From positions 1-59,581 of the forward strand of contig CAYGZC010000017.1 of the NCBI GenBank assembly GCA_964354225.1: a stretch of 59,581 nucleotides of DNA, in the 5' to 3' direction. The stretch is from CAYGZC01 sp964354225. Its GTDB lineage: Bacteria; Bacteroidota; Ignavibacteria; UBA10030; SZUA-254. Below the pieces are notes generated by a model. The model saw nothing but the letters and a program-made list of their open reading frames with translations. It ran no database searches and was not told where the DNA came from. Below are positions 42,940 through 53,573 of this stretch, in pieces. Both the position numbers and the translations under genes were made by a program. Within the stretch, counting starts at the first letter, position 1, and every line of letters begins with the position of its first letter.

Positions 42940-45747
42940 TCAGTTACTTAACTTATTATTTTTCACGTTTCCGTACGGAAACATTTTTCGTTGTTTCTTT
43001 TTGACGGTGGCGCTTGAATGATTGTTCACTACTGCCTGTGCAGCCGCCAATCTTGCTATTGGAACTCGGTAAGGCGAACAACTCACGTAATCCATACCTA
43101 CTTGATGGCAGAACTCTACTGACCGTGGATCCCCGCCATGCTCGCCGCAAATCCCGATTTCCAGATTCTTGTTGATCTTCCTTCCGCGTTCAATACTTAT
43201 TTTGATTAATTCTCCGATTCCTTCACGATCGATGCTCTGGAATGGATCTTCTGGAAGAATTCCTTTCCTCAAATAATCAGGTAGAAATCCGCCAATATCA
43301 TCGCGTGAGAAACCGAAACCCATCTGTGTCAGATCGTTCGTGCCGAAAGAGAAGAATTGAGCAACTTCCGCAATTTTATTAGATACAATAGCTGCCCGCG
43401 GAATTTCGATCATCGTACCAAACATATGCTTGATCTTTTTAAGGTTATATTTCTGCAGAACCTCTCGATAAACACGTGTGGCAATCTCATATTGATGTAA
43501 TAATTCTTTCACATCTCCAAGGACAGGTATCATAATTTCCGGATATGGTGTTCTACCTACTTTGAGTAATTCAGCAGCAGCTTCAAAGATTGCTCGAATT
43601 TGCATTTCACTAACTTCCGGGTAGGTTATACCGAGTCGAACACCACGATGCCCCATCATGGGATTTGATTCATGCAAATTATCCGAACGTTTAGATAATT
43701 CCTCTAAGGAGATATTTAGATCTGCTGCTAATTGTTGTAATTTATCCGGATCACGGGGGACAAATTCATGCAGAGGTGGATCAAGCAAACGAATAACCAC
43801 AGGATATGGATCCATTGCATCCAGCGTACCCTTAATATCTTTTTTGACATAGGGAAATAATTCCCCTAACGCTTTTCTTCTTTCACCTTCGGTTTTCGAC
43901 ATTATCATTTTACGAAGTCTGAACAATGGCTCTTCAGAACCTTTTCCGTAAAACATGTGCTCAGTTCTGAATAATCCAATACCTTGTGCCCCGAACTGAC
44001 GCCCCTTTATCGCATCCTCCGGAGTATCTGCGTTGGTTCGAATCCCAAGCCGTCGGATTGAATCACACACTTTTAGGAAATCATTGAATAACTTATTTTC
44101 TTCCGATGCATCAACCATCCCAAGCTGACCAGCATAAACATTTCCCTTTGTGCCGTTGAGTGTGATCCAATCACCTTCTTTGAAAACTTTTCCATCAATG
44201 ATCAATTCCTTTTTTAATGAATCAATGTGAAGTGAGCCGCATCCAACGATACAACATTTACCCCATCCACGAGCAACAAGTGCTGCATGTGAAGTCATTC
44301 CACCACGAGCTGTAAGAATTGCCTGGGCAGCGCGCATTCCTTCAACATCTTCGGGATTTGTTTCTTCGCGGACTAGGATAACATCTTTACCTTGTTTCTT
44401 CCATTCAACAGCATCCTGTGCGAGGAAAACAATCTGACCAGCAGCACCACCGGGTCCAGCCGGCAATCCTTTTGCTAAAACTTTTTGCGCGGCTTCGATT
44501 TTCGGATCGATGATAGGATGCAGCAATTCGTCCAGTTGCGCCGGTGTAACCCTTTTAATTGCTTCTGTCTTATTAATAAGTTTTTCTCTCAGCATATCCA
44601 TTGCAATACGAACAGCAGCAGGACCGTTGCGTTTACCAATCCGACATTGCAACATGAACAATCGACCTTTCTCTATCGTAAATTCAATATCCTGCATATC
44701 TTGATAATGTTTCTCAAGCCGGGCTTGATAGGTGAAAAGTTCTTTATAAATTTTCGGTATCGCCTTTTCTAAGGTGATAAGTTCTTTATTATGTTCCGAC
44801 TTTGAATATTCGTTTATTGGCGCCGGTGTGCGAATTCCAGCCACAACATCTTCACCCTGTGCATTGATCAGATATTCACCATAAAAATCTGCTTCACCGT
44901 TTCCAGGATTTCGAGTAAATGCAACTCCTGTAGCCGAATCTTCACCCATGTTGCCGTACACCATCGCCTGGACTGTAACAGCCGTTCCCCATTCATCGGG
45001 GATTCCTTCGATGCGTCTGTAACTCACCGCACGTTTCCCGTTCCATGATGAAAATACCGCACCGATCCCGCCCCAAAGCTGTTCGTACGGATCATCCGGA
45101 AATTCTTTTCCAAGCACTTCCTTGACCCGCACTTTAAAAAGCTTGCAAAGCCGTTCAAGATCATTGGCGGTTAAATCAGTATCGACGGTAACTCCCTTTT
45201 CCTTCTTCATCGATAACATAATCTTTTCCAACTGTTTCCGTATTCCTGATTCGTCATCTTTCAACTCAACCCCGGCAGCTTTCTCCATCACAACATCGGA
45301 ATACATCATTATGAGACGACGGTATGCATCGTAAACAAATCGACTATTCCCACCGCTTTTATTGATTAATCCGGGTATTGTTTTTCTCGTTAATCCTAAA
45401 TTTAAAACTGTTTCCATCATACCGGGCATTGAGCGGCGCGCACCGGATCGAACCGATACGAGAAGTGGATTCTCAATATCTCCGAACTTCCTGCCGAGTA
45501 GCGTTTCAACTCGGCTTAAGCTTTTCCCAAGTTCTTCCCTCAAACCCTTCGGATATGTTTTATTATTTTTATAATAGTATGTACAAACTTCGGTAGTGAT
45601 GGTGAATCCGGGCGGAACCGGGAGCTTTAATTTTTTATGTCCAGCCATCTCGGCAAGGTTCGCTCCCTTTCCACCAAGAAGCTCTTTCATACTTTCATTG
45701 CCATCAGTTCGACCATCACCAAAAAAATAAACATATTTATGTGCCAT
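42940..45747 (-). CDS. ppdK: Pyruvate, phosphate dikinase
   Basis: This 935-residue enzyme interconverts pyruvate + ATP + Pi and PEP + AMP + PPi, serving glycolysis or gluconeogenesis. The N-terminal ATP-grasp domain has FGDGRTDGNESMKELLGGKGANLAEMAG. The swivelling phosphohistidine domain has GGMTSHAALVARGWGKCCIVGCG, and the PEP-binding barrel has GLFRTEHMF, MPIL-type MIPVLGD and GICGEHGGDPRSVEF. About 30 extra residues, lysine-rich, follow the usual end (RLAAAQA) and have no known role. Confidence 0.97.
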   Translation of the reverse strand: MAHKYVYFFGDGRTDGNESMKELLGGKGANLAEMAGHKKLKLPVPPGFTITTEVCTYYYKNNKTYPKGLREELGKSLSRVETLLGRKFGDIENPLLVSVRSGARRSMPGMMETVLNLGLTRKTIPGLINKSGGNSRFVYDAYRRLIMMYSDVVMEKAAGVELKDDESGIRKQLEKIMLSMKKEKGVTVDTDLTANDLERLCKLFKVRVKEVLGKEFPDDPYEQLWGGIGAVFSSWNGKRAVSYRRIEGIPDEWGTAVTVQAMVYGNMGEDSATGVAFTRNPGNGEADFYGEYLINAQGEDVVAGIRTPAPINEYSKSEHNKELITLEKAIPKIYKELFTYQARLEKHYQDMQDIEFTIEKGRLFMLQCRIGKRNGPAAVRIAMDMLREKLINKTEAIKRVTPAQLDELLHPIIDPKIEAAQKVLAKGLPAGPGGAAGQIVFLAQDAVEWKKQGKDVILVREETNPEDVEGMRAAQAILTARGGMTSHAALVARGWGKCCIVGCGSLHIDSLKKELIIDGKVFKEGDWITLNGTKGNVYAGQLGMVDASEENKLFNDFLKVCDSIRRLGIRTNADTPEDAIKGRQFGAQGIGLFRTEHMFYGKGSEEPLFRLRKMIMSKTEGERRKALGELFPYVKKDIKGTLDAMDPYPVVIRLLDPPLHEFVPRDPDKLQQLAADLNISLEELSKRSDNLHESNPMMGHRGVRLGITYPEVSEMQIRAIFEAAAELLKVGRTPYPEIMIPVLGDVKELLHQYEIATRVYREVLQKYNLKKIKHMFGTMIEIPRAAIVSNKIAEVAQFFSFGTNDLTQMGFGFSRDDIGGFLPDYLRKGILPEDPFQSIDREGIGELIKISIERGRKINKNLEIGICGEHGGDPRSVEFCHQVGMDYVSCSPYRVPIARLAAAQAVVNNHSSATVKKKQRKMFPYGNVKNNKLSN

Positions 45748-45767
45748 CTGTATTCCTCTATATCCTT

Positions 45768-46469
45768 TTATGTTGGTTTATGATTTGAAATCTCATTTAA
45801 ATACTTTTTCAATATTTTCATCGATAATGGGTTATTCACATCTGCCATACGCTCGGGATGCCATTGTAGGAGAAGAAAAAAATAATCTTCATTTTTATTC
45901 TGAAATTCCATTCCTTCGATAATTCCATCATCAGAGCGAACAACAACTTTTAATCTGTCACCGGGTTTATCGACTGCCTGATGATGACTCGAGTTGACAG
46001 TTCCAGAATTTATGTTTGCGATCTTTTCTATCAATGATCCCTGTTCTAACTCAACCGGATGCCTGTTCTCGGCATTCTTAATAGAGCGATGAGATTTATA
46101 ACCTGCTTCTTCAATATCTGGTATTAGTGTGCCACCGAAATGAACATTCACGAGATGCATCCCCCGACATATTGCCAGAGTCAGTATTTTATTTTGAAGA
46201 ACTTTATCGAGAAGGTTTCGTTCAAAGTCATCACGTCTACGATTAACATCATTAATTTTTGGATGACCTTTTGGCCCGTCATACAATCCCGGATCAACAT
46301 CATTACCACCAGTAAGCAATAATCCATCACATCTATCGAGAGCAGCCAGATTATCCAATTCATACGATAACTTTATCCATTCGAGCGGCACCTCGCTATT
46401 TTTCAACCAAGTGATATAGTGATTGAATTTATCTTCAGATACCATGGTGTCGGTAATACCAACAATCAT
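45768..46469 (-). CDS. Class I glutamine amidotransferase-like peptidase C26 (gamma-glutamyl hydrolase type)
   Basis: This 233-residue enzyme has the Cys nucleophile in AICRGMHLVNV and the His/Glu pair in LQWHPERMAD. The early LLTGGNDVDPGLY segment is typical of PuuD-like gamma-glutamyl-GABA hydrolases. It probably cleaves a gamma-glutamyl amide; the exact substrate is not visible. Its start abuts the lpxK stop by one base, so it is co-transcribed with the lipid A genes, apparently without a functional link. Confidence 0.9.
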   Translation of the reverse strand: MIVGITDTMVSEDKFNHYITWLKNSEVPLEWIKLSYELDNLAALDRCDGLLLTGGNDVDPGLYDGPKGHPKINDVNRRRDDFERNLLDKVLQNKILTLAICRGMHLVNVHFGGTLIPDIEEAGYKSHRSIKNAENRHPVELEQGSLIEKIANINSGTVNSSHHQAVDKPGDRLKVVVRSDDGIIEGMEFQNKNEDYFFLLLQWHPERMADVNNPLSMKILKKYLNEISNHKPT

Positions 46470-47509
46470 TAAGCAGCTCTCTGTAATTTTTGTTGAAGAA
46501 GATCATGCAATATTTTCTCACCTTCCGTAATAACTGCTTCAATCTCGACACAGAACAACGCCGTGAATTGAAATGACTCAGGCATATTTATCGATCTTAA
46601 TCGCACCGCATCTTTTTCTGTTGTGATGATATATTCAGCTTTGCATTCTTTATAAACTCTTTGAATCTCTTGGATATCGATTTCATTATATCGATGATGA
46701 TCAGGAAATACAATTAAATCCTTGATGGCAAAACCCATTTCATTCAATGTTTCTTTGAATGAATCCGGGTTTCCGATCCCGCAGAATGCCACGCAACTCT
46801 TTTGTCCAGTTTTAGATAACGGTATATCCTTATTGGCGAAAATTTCATAGAGCCGTCTTGGTTTAAATTGAACAGTAACCAGCGGCTTTTTAGTATATTT
46901 CTGGATGACTGACTCTAAAGAGCCATAATTCCGAGATAAAACTAATAAATCAGCTCTTCGCAACGATGAAAACGGTTCTCGACGTAATCCTGCGGGCAGC
47001 ATTAGAATTTTCAAAAGCGACCTCGTTCCATCAATCATAACAATATCAATGTCTCTTACAATTCCCCGGTGCTGGAAACCATCATCTAATAAAATCACAT
47101 CGGGTTTAAATTTTTCTACCACCATTCTTGCAGCTCGTGCCCGATCTTCATCAACAACCACGATTATGCCAGGGAACTTCATTGCAATCTGAAACGGTTC
47201 ATCACCCATTGTCTCTGCTGTTCCATTTATATCCATTCCATCGGAAACAATATTCGTTCCTTTCGTTGTACGCTTGTATCCTCTGCTCAGAACAGCGACT
47301 TTCGATTTTTGATTCAAACAATATCGGATTAAGTATTCCACAAACGGTGTTTTCCCGGTTCCACCCGTTGTGATGTTACCGACTGAAAGCACGGGGACAT
47401 TAACTATCACACTCTGAAATAATCCGACATCGTAACACCAATTCCGAAACACAATCGCTAAACAATAAAGCCATGACAATGGCAGTAATATAAATCGAAG
47501 AATTTTCAA
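46469..47509 (-). CDS. lpxK: Tetraacyldisaccharide 4'-kinase
   Basis: This 346-residue inner-membrane-associated kinase phosphorylates the lipid A disaccharide. It has an N-terminal hydrophobic helix, P-loop VGNITTGGTGKTPFVEYLI, VLSRGYKR, DEPFQIA and LDDGFQHR. The frame begins with TTG at 47509, 10 bases after the lpxB stop. LpxB makes the substrate of LpxK, so the neighbours form consecutive steps. Confidence 0.96.
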   Translation of the reverse strand: MKILRFILLPLSWLYCLAIVFRNWCYDVGLFQSVIVNVPVLSVGNITTGGTGKTPFVEYLIRYCLNQKSKVAVLSRGYKRTTKGTNIVSDGMDINGTAETMGDEPFQIAMKFPGIIVVVDEDRARAARMVVEKFKPDVILLDDGFQHRGIVRDIDIVMIDGTRSLLKILMLPAGLRREPFSSLRRADLLVLSRNYGSLESVIQKYTKKPLVTVQFKPRRLYEIFANKDIPLSKTGQKSCVAFCGIGNPDSFKETLNEMGFAIKDLIVFPDHHRYNEIDIQEIQRVYKECKAEYIITTEKDAVRLRSINMPESFQFTALFCVEIEAVITEGEKILHDLLQQKLQRAA

Positions 47510-47519
47510 TTGACTCTAT

Positions 47520-48656
47520 TCACACGATCGATAATATTGCATCAGCGACCCGTGATGAGGCACCTTTCGTGCCCAGACGTTCCCTGACGATTGAAAGTTT
47601 TTTCGAAATATCTTTGCGAGATGCTTCGTTTTCCAGCATCTTTATAGTTTCTTCAGCAAGATTCTGGGGAGTGACTTTTAATTGCAGTAATTCCGGAACA
47701 ATTCTTCCATCTGCTACGATATTCACTAAACCGATATTCTTAATCCGTACAAGCATTCTGCCAATCAGATACGAGAGCCATGAAGTCTTGTAAACAACGA
47801 TCATAGGTGTTTGGTAATATGCTGTTTCGAGTGTCGCCGTTCCAGAAGTTACTAGTGCGACAGTTGAATTTTTCATAACATCGTATGTTGCGTTTTGAAT
47901 AAGCTGAACCGGAAAATCATCCCTCATAAACGATTTAACATAATCGACATTTAAAACAGATGATACCCCTACCGCTGTTTGAACACCGGAGTGTTCATGC
48001 AACATTCTTGCGGCACCAAGCATCGCGGGGAAAATGCGCTCAAGCTCTTGACGGCGACTGCCCGGAAACAATCCGAGAATCGGTTTCTTACAGTCGAAGC
48101 CATACCTCGTGCAAAATTCTTTCAACTCCTGCGGCTCTGTGAACACTTCCAGCAATGGGTGACCAACAAACTCAACATCAATTCCTTCTCTACGATAGAT
48201 ACTTTCCTCAAAAGGAAACACAACGAGCATCTTGTCGATCAATCCTTTCATCTTTTTCAATCTGCCTGGCTTCCACGCCCACACCTGTGGACTGATGTAA
48301 TACAAGATCTTTATTCCCTGTTGACGTGCTCTTCGAGCAAACCGAAGATTGAATCCCGGATAATCGATGAGTAGAAGAACATCCGGTCTCTTCACTTTCA
48401 ACAGCACATTCAATGTTTGTTCAACTGACTTTAATAACGGTAGATGTTGAAGTACTTCCCAAAATCCCATCACAGAAATTTCACGAACGTGGTAAATCAA
48501 CTCCATTCCTGCTGCCTGCATTTTATCGCCGCCGATGCCGAAGATTACGCAGTTCGGGTCCTTGCGTTTTAATTCGCGCACCACCCCTGAACCGTGAAGA
48601 TCACCCGATGCTTCACCAGCAATTATCATTACACGCAATTGTTTACCCTCTGACAT
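47520..48656 (-). CDS. lpxB: Lipid-A-disaccharide synthase
   Basis: This ~378-residue GT19 glycosyltransferase joins UDP-diacylglucosamine and lipid X. Motifs are IIAGEASGDLHG, FGIGGDKMQAAGMEL, SVMGFWEVLQHLP, YISPQVWAWKPGRLKKMK and LFPGSRRQE. The ATG at 48656 is preferred over the TTG at 48668. It overlaps the upstream methyltransferase gene by 14 bases. lpxK follows in the same operon. Confidence 0.96.
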   Translation of the reverse strand: MSEGKQLRVMIIAGEASGDLHGSGVVRELKRKDPNCVIFGIGGDKMQAAGMELIYHVREISVMGFWEVLQHLPLLKSVEQTLNVLLKVKRPDVLLLIDYPGFNLRFARRARQQGIKILYYISPQVWAWKPGRLKKMKGLIDKMLVVFPFEESIYRREGIDVEFVGHPLLEVFTEPQELKEFCTRYGFDCKKPILGLFPGSRRQELERIFPAMLGAARMLHEHSGVQTAVGVSSVLNVDYVKSFMRDDFPVQLIQNATYDVMKNSTVALVTSGTATLETAYYQTPMIVVYKTSWLSYLIGRMLVRIKNIGLVNIVADGRIVPELLQLKVTPQNLAEETIKMLENEASRKDISKKLSIVRERLGTKGASSRVADAILSIV

Positions 48657-49218
48657 ACCAAAGAACAAGAAGTAGCACCGTTGTAATACAGATCGCCAGC
48701 AGTGAACTTCTTTCTGAATTTAATCCTTTTTTCAAAGCAAGCTCAGGTTGTGAGGAATTTCCACTTTTATATTTTTTAAACGTTGGAACAAAACGCGGTA
48801 CTGCCTGAAAATAATCAATATACACACCGCCGAATATTCGAAACAACGATTCTTCCTCCAAGCTCACGATGAACGAATACTGGGAAAAAAAATAAATCAA
48901 CGCAAAAAGTGCAAGAAGCGGTGTATTTGCCATAATACCAATGCCAAAATATATCAGCATATTCCCGAGATAGAGCGGATTGCGAACATAAGCGAATGGA
49001 CCATGAATAACAAGCTGCGATCCACCTACCGCGCCACGCGTACGAGTTTCACTGCCGGCTAAAGAAACACCCCATAACCGGATTAATTCACCAACTATTA
49101 CAAGTAAGAATCCTGACAACAAACTTGTGCCGGTTGGTTGCGCAATTAGCACCATAACGATTAAAAAAGGAACCGGTGTGTAGCTTCGATATTTAAAAAG
49201 TGTTTGTCGGAAATCCAT
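48643..49218 (-). CDS. ICMT/PEMT-family membrane methyltransferase
   Basis: This 191-residue protein has about five hydrophobic segments and the SAM-binding pattern of the isoprenylcysteine/phospholipid methyltransferases (GPFAYVRNPLYLGNMLIYFG, then SLEEESLFRIFGGVYIDYFQAVPRFVP). The substrate is not known in bacteria of this type; a lipid or small molecule is likely. It sits between a phosphatase gene (1-base overlap) and lpxB. Confidence 0.85.
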   Translation of the reverse strand: MDFRQTLFKYRSYTPVPFLIVMVLIAQPTGTSLLSGFLLVIVGELIRLWGVSLAGSETRTRGAVGGSQLVIHGPFAYVRNPLYLGNMLIYFGIGIMANTPLLALFALIYFFSQYSFIVSLEEESLFRIFGGVYIDYFQAVPRFVPTFKKYKSGNSSQPELALKKGLNSERSSLLAICITTVLLLVLWYVRG

Positions 49219-49958
49219 TATCCACCTAAAAATGCTTCACGGGCTGCAAGTTGTGCATGCCGTCGTTTTCTTAATAAAGAATGCTTCTTTGACTGCTGTT
49301 GTTTTAAAATAATTGTCATTCGTTCAATGATATCCGCAAATGTCCGATACTCGAAGTATGATATATTTTCCTGTTGACAATATTTTAATAGATCATCTTT
49401 TGCAAATACAATATCAGCGTAACGAGCTGGGCAGCGATCCGAATAACCTTCACCGATATATATTATAATATCATCATCACCACAAAGTGTGAGTATGTGG
49501 TTACGCTTACAGCAGGCACACCGATCGCATACTTCATCAGTAAATGGGAATGAAGGTTGAAACAACACGCAGGATGTTCCATTAAGTGGCTCCAGATCGA
49601 GATGATTTGTAAAATAAGGAACATCACTCAAACCATTATGTTCAAGGATTCTCTGGATATAATAATCCATTCCATCGCTGACGATGCAATAGTCTAATCC
49701 TTGATCGTTACAAAAATTTAAAAACTTACTAAATGACGAATCAATTTCTTGTTTGTCGGTAAAATCGTCGAGTTTTTTCTTATCGACTTCGCCACAGCTT
49801 AGGCACTCTTTTCGAAAGCATTCAAGTGCGGATAACTTACCTTCGCGGTAATCCTGAAAAAACCCAAGACATCGTTTTCCACCGAACGTTTCAAACATCG
49901 TATCACCGACGTCCAGGCGAGTTATTGTTCCATCAAAATCAATGAAAACTTTTATCAT
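49218..49958 (-). CDS. MtnX-like HAD phosphatase
   Basis: This HAD-IB phosphatase of about 246 residues has the nucleophile Asp in KVFIDFDGTITRLDVGDTMFETFGG, a SDGMDYYIQ motif II and GEGYSDRCPARYADIVFAKD as motif IV. The CDRCACCKRNH cysteine group is a mark of the MtnX branch, which acts in methionine salvage or on similar phosphates. An earlier start at 49973 (TTG) or 49970 is possible. No other methionine-salvage gene is nearby, so the substrate is uncertain. Confidence 0.85.
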   Translation of the reverse strand: MIKVFIDFDGTITRLDVGDTMFETFGGKRCLGFFQDYREGKLSALECFRKECLSCGEVDKKKLDDFTDKQEIDSSFSKFLNFCNDQGLDYCIVSDGMDYYIQRILEHNGLSDVPYFTNHLDLEPLNGTSCVLFQPSFPFTDEVCDRCACCKRNHILTLCGDDDIIIYIGEGYSDRCPARYADIVFAKDDLLKYCQQENISYFEYRTFADIIERMTIILKQQQSKKHSLLRKRRHAQLAAREAFLGG

Positions 49959-50003
49959 AGAAAAGATCATCAACTAATACTTCTGAGAATAAAACCAGTG
50001 GTG

Positions 50004-53000
50004 TTAGTTTGTTACTGCGGCGGAACGAACCCGCGCTTCCTCGTTGAATCGGACAGTAACTATCTTGGAAACTCCTTCTTCTTCCATCGTAACACCATAC
50101 AAAGCGTTCGCTGCCTCCATTGTTCGCTTGTTATGTGTAACGACAATAAACTGTGTATTATCAGAAAATTTTTCGAGGATTCGTGTATACCGATCAATAT
50201 TTGAATCATCAAGCGGCGCATCGACTTCGTCTAAAATACAGAACGGACTCGGTTTTACAAGATAAATTGCAAACAAAAGCGCGATTGCCGTCAATGTTTT
50301 TTCACCACCGGAGAGAAGATCGATTGACGTGGGACGCTTTCCACGCGGCTTGGCAGTAATCTCAATATTCGCTTCAAGAGGATCTACATCTTCTTCAAGC
50401 TTTAGATCGCACTCATCACCTTCCTGGAACAGCTCCTTAAATGTTGCGATGAAGTTCGTTCTGATCTTGGAAAATGTATCTAAAAATTTTCGCTGTGCTG
50501 TGTTGTTAATTTCTTCAATCGTATTCAGGAGTATCTTTTCCGCTTCAACAAGATCATCCCGCTGCTGTGTTAAAAAATTGAGCCGTTCACTCTCGCTTGT
50601 GAATTCATCGAATGCCGCAAAATTGATTGCACCGAGAATTCGAATTCGATCTTTAAGGTTCTTCACCTCTTCACGCAGATGTGCAAAATCTACCCATTCA
50701 TCATCAGCATAGGTTTTAAGCTGGAGTTCGATTTCAAATTCTTCCTGCGCACGGAGCTTCACATGTTCGATATTCGACTTCAGTTCAGATATTTTCATCT
50801 CCAGCTCGTGTGTAGCAGAAACCGAATCATCATGCAAACGACGCTCATCTTTGATTCTCAGCTCAATCTGATGAAGTTCATTGCGGCGAGAAGAATATGA
50901 TCCTTCGATCTCTTTCTTTTCACGCTCAATGATTTCAAATTCTGCACGAAGCTTGCTTAATTCTCGGCTGAGGATCTCAACGTCATTGTATAAACGAGTA
51001 AGTTCTTCTTGTGCACGTGCTATCTCGTCTGAACGTCTTGCCCATGTTAGGCTGATATCGTTCAATCGTGCATCCGCACGCTCGATATCTCGCTCTGTAT
51101 TTCTAAATTCACCCTGCAATGTGACTACTTTGATTTCCAATTCATTCACTGTCTTGGTTTTTTCACTTAACGTCAGTTCTAACGATTCAAGCTCTCTGAT
51201 GGCGATATTCGCAACTGCTTCTTGTGCGCTCTTTTTACTTGCCAGAGCAAGAAGGTCTCTGCCCGTTTGATCATACTGCTGCCTAAGTTCAACAATTTCT
51301 GTATTCAACGATTCGATTTCAATTTTATTTCGCTCGATGCCTCCAAATGCACGCTTTTTCTCGAATTCAAGTTGAGCAATACGCATCTCTATCGCCGTCA
51401 TCTCCTTCTCAACACCTTTAACGGCATCCCGCTCTGGCTCTATACTCATCTCACCGTATTGTTTAAGCACTTCGGTTTCCTTATTGGATACCGACTTGAC
51501 TTCACCGTTTAATCGGTGGATCTCTTGCTCAAGCTCGGTAATTTGGGATCTCTTATTTATCAAGCCGCCTTCATCAAACCGTCGGCTGCCTCCTTTTAAC
51601 AATCCTGAGCTAGAGACGAACTGACCGTCGAGCGTGACACATCGAACACTTGATAACTCTGAGAATATCTTTTTGGCTGCATCAAACGTATCAACGATAA
51701 CAACATCATCGAGCAAGAAGTTTAGGAGCGGTCGATATTTTTCATCGCACTCGACTACATCGGATGCCCATACGTGTAACAACTTTCCCTTGCTACCCCG
51801 TTTAATTTTAGGAATCCATTGTAGACAAAGAAATGTTGTTTTACCTTTATCCTGTTGTTTCAAATCGTCCAGAGCTGAATAAACATCTTCTACTTTTTCA
51901 ACGACCAAGACATTGGCTATTTCAGCGAGAGCCGTCTCGATGGCAACCCGATATTTTTCACTGGAATGAATTATATCAGCTACGGTTGTAATTTGTTTCT
52001 TCTGCCATGCTTCATGATTGAGGAGATATTTTGTTCCCTCCGAGAATCCTTCGTGACTTTCAAGCATGCGTCGGAAAAATTCAATTTTAGAAGTTTTACG
52101 CTCGATCTCATGTTTGATGTCAAGATTCTTTGCTCGATGCTTTTCTAATTCCTGATTTAAATTCTCCTTCGATTGCTGTTTTGCATACAATTGCATTTCT
52201 GCTTCAACAAAACGTTTCCTGAATTCTCTGTCCTGAATCGTAAGCTGCTTAATCTGCTCTTCTACTTTTTCAATATCGATATTATACAACGTGTTATCTT
52301 CGGTTGAGCGATCGACCCGCCCGCTTATGTTATCAATGCGGGCTTTTATTCTTTCCTGCTCACCACGTTTTTCAACAATTTCATGAGTGATGCGAAGAAC
52401 TTCATCTTTTAGTGTTGCAACTACAACTTTCCTCTCATCTACATCTTCCAAAAGGTGCTGATGTTCTACTTTCAATTCTTTAAACATTACTTCCGAGGTT
52501 TGGAGATCTTTTAGATTATTTTCTCGCCGTATCTGCAACAATTCTTTTTCCCGCTGCAATAGTTCGTTCTGTGAGTGTAAGTCTTCTTTTTCTTTTTCAT
52601 ATCGCTCGATATTTACCGTTAAAGAATTCTGTCTCTCATTTGCGACAAGAATTTTATCTTCTGCTCGATGAATTTCTTCAAATTTTGCCGCTGATAAGCG
52701 CTGGGTATCTGTAAGCTGCTCTTCGATTTCATCAAGACCTTGCCTGAGATGCTCGATCTGATCCTCTTGCTGCTGAAGCTCTTTATTAATTTTCGTTTTA
52801 TCTGTTGTAGCAAGAATAAATTTTTCGTCAATCGGCTTTAACTTGTTATGGAGATAGGCATACTCCCGCTCGAGGAGATCGATATCAAGGGCTTTCAATC
52901 TATTAGAGACTTCGTTATACTGTTCCGCTTTTTTTGCCTGACGTTCAAGCGAGTTTACGGTCTTTTGGACTTCCTTAACAATGTCATTCACACGAGCAAG

Positions 53001-53561
53001 GTTTTGCTGAACATCTTCAAGTTTGCGAAGGGCAGCTTTGCGCCGAAACTTGTATTTTGTGACTCCGGCAGCTTCTTCAAACAATCTTCGGCGTTCATCA
53101 GTTTTATCGCTCAAGATTGTTTCTACCATCTTTAATTCGATAACCGAATATGCATCGCTGCCCATGCCGGTGTCCATAAACAAATCTACTATATCCTTTA
53201 ATCGGCATGGGACTTTATTGAGGAGGTATTCACTATCACCCGAACGGAACACCCGTCGAGTGATAGTAACTTCAGAATAATCAGTTGGAAGGATGCCTTT
53301 TGTATTTTCGATTGTTAATGAAACTTCTGCTAATCCCACAGCTTTACGGTTCTTCGTACCGTTGAAGATAACATCTTCCATCTTATCGCTGCGGAGTGTG
53401 CTGTATCGCTGCTCACCGAGCGCCCAACGTATCGCATCAACGATATTAGTTTTACCACATCCATTAGGTCCTACGATCGCTGTCACACCAGAATCAAAAC
53501 TGACATTGATCCGCTGTGCGAATGATTTAAAACCTATTATTTCAATCTTCGAGAGATACAT
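50004..53561 (-). CDS. smc: Chromosome segregation protein SMC
   Basis: This 1185-residue ATPase condenses and segregates chromosomes with ScpA and ScpB. The N-terminal head has IIGFKSFAQ and Walker A GPNGCGKTNIVDAIRW. Two long coiled coils flank a hinge (~520-680, ending SSSGLLKGGSRRF). The C-terminal head has LLSGGEKTLTAIALLFAIY and Walker B FCILDEVDAPLDDSNI. It is full length. It lies 12 bases after the GH2-like gene on the same strand. Confidence 0.98.
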   Translation of the reverse strand: MYLSKIEIIGFKSFAQRINVSFDSGVTAIVGPNGCGKTNIVDAIRWALGEQRYSTLRSDKMEDVIFNGTKNRKAVGLAEVSLTIENTKGILPTDYSEVTITRRVFRSGDSEYLLNKVPCRLKDIVDLFMDTGMGSDAYSVIELKMVETILSDKTDERRRLFEEAAGVTKYKFRRKAALRKLEDVQQNLARVNDIVKEVQKTVNSLERQAKKAEQYNEVSNRLKALDIDLLEREYAYLHNKLKPIDEKFILATTDKTKINKELQQQEDQIEHLRQGLDEIEEQLTDTQRLSAAKFEEIHRAEDKILVANERQNSLTVNIERYEKEKEDLHSQNELLQREKELLQIRRENNLKDLQTSEVMFKELKVEHQHLLEDVDERKVVVATLKDEVLRITHEIVEKRGEQERIKARIDNISGRVDRSTEDNTLYNIDIEKVEEQIKQLTIQDREFRKRFVEAEMQLYAKQQSKENLNQELEKHRAKNLDIKHEIERKTSKIEFFRRMLESHEGFSEGTKYLLNHEAWQKKQITTVADIIHSSEKYRVAIETALAEIANVLVVEKVEDVYSALDDLKQQDKGKTTFLCLQWIPKIKRGSKGKLLHVWASDVVECDEKYRPLLNFLLDDVVIVDTFDAAKKIFSELSSVRCVTLDGQFVSSSGLLKGGSRRFDEGGLINKRSQITELEQEIHRLNGEVKSVSNKETEVLKQYGEMSIEPERDAVKGVEKEMTAIEMRIAQLEFEKKRAFGGIERNKIEIESLNTEIVELRQQYDQTGRDLLALASKKSAQEAVANIAIRELESLELTLSEKTKTVNELEIKVVTLQGEFRNTERDIERADARLNDISLTWARRSDEIARAQEELTRLYNDVEILSRELSKLRAEFEIIEREKKEIEGSYSSRRNELHQIELRIKDERRLHDDSVSATHELEMKISELKSNIEHVKLRAQEEFEIELQLKTYADDEWVDFAHLREEVKNLKDRIRILGAINFAAFDEFTSESERLNFLTQQRDDLVEAEKILLNTIEEINNTAQRKFLDTFSKIRTNFIATFKELFQEGDECDLKLEEDVDPLEANIEITAKPRGKRPTSIDLLSGGEKTLTAIALLFAIYLVKPSPFCILDEVDAPLDDSNIDRYTRILEKFSDNTQFIVVTHNKRTMEAANALYGVTMEEEGVSKIVTVRFNEEARVRSAAVTN

Positions 53562-53573
53562 GAATTAGTCTGT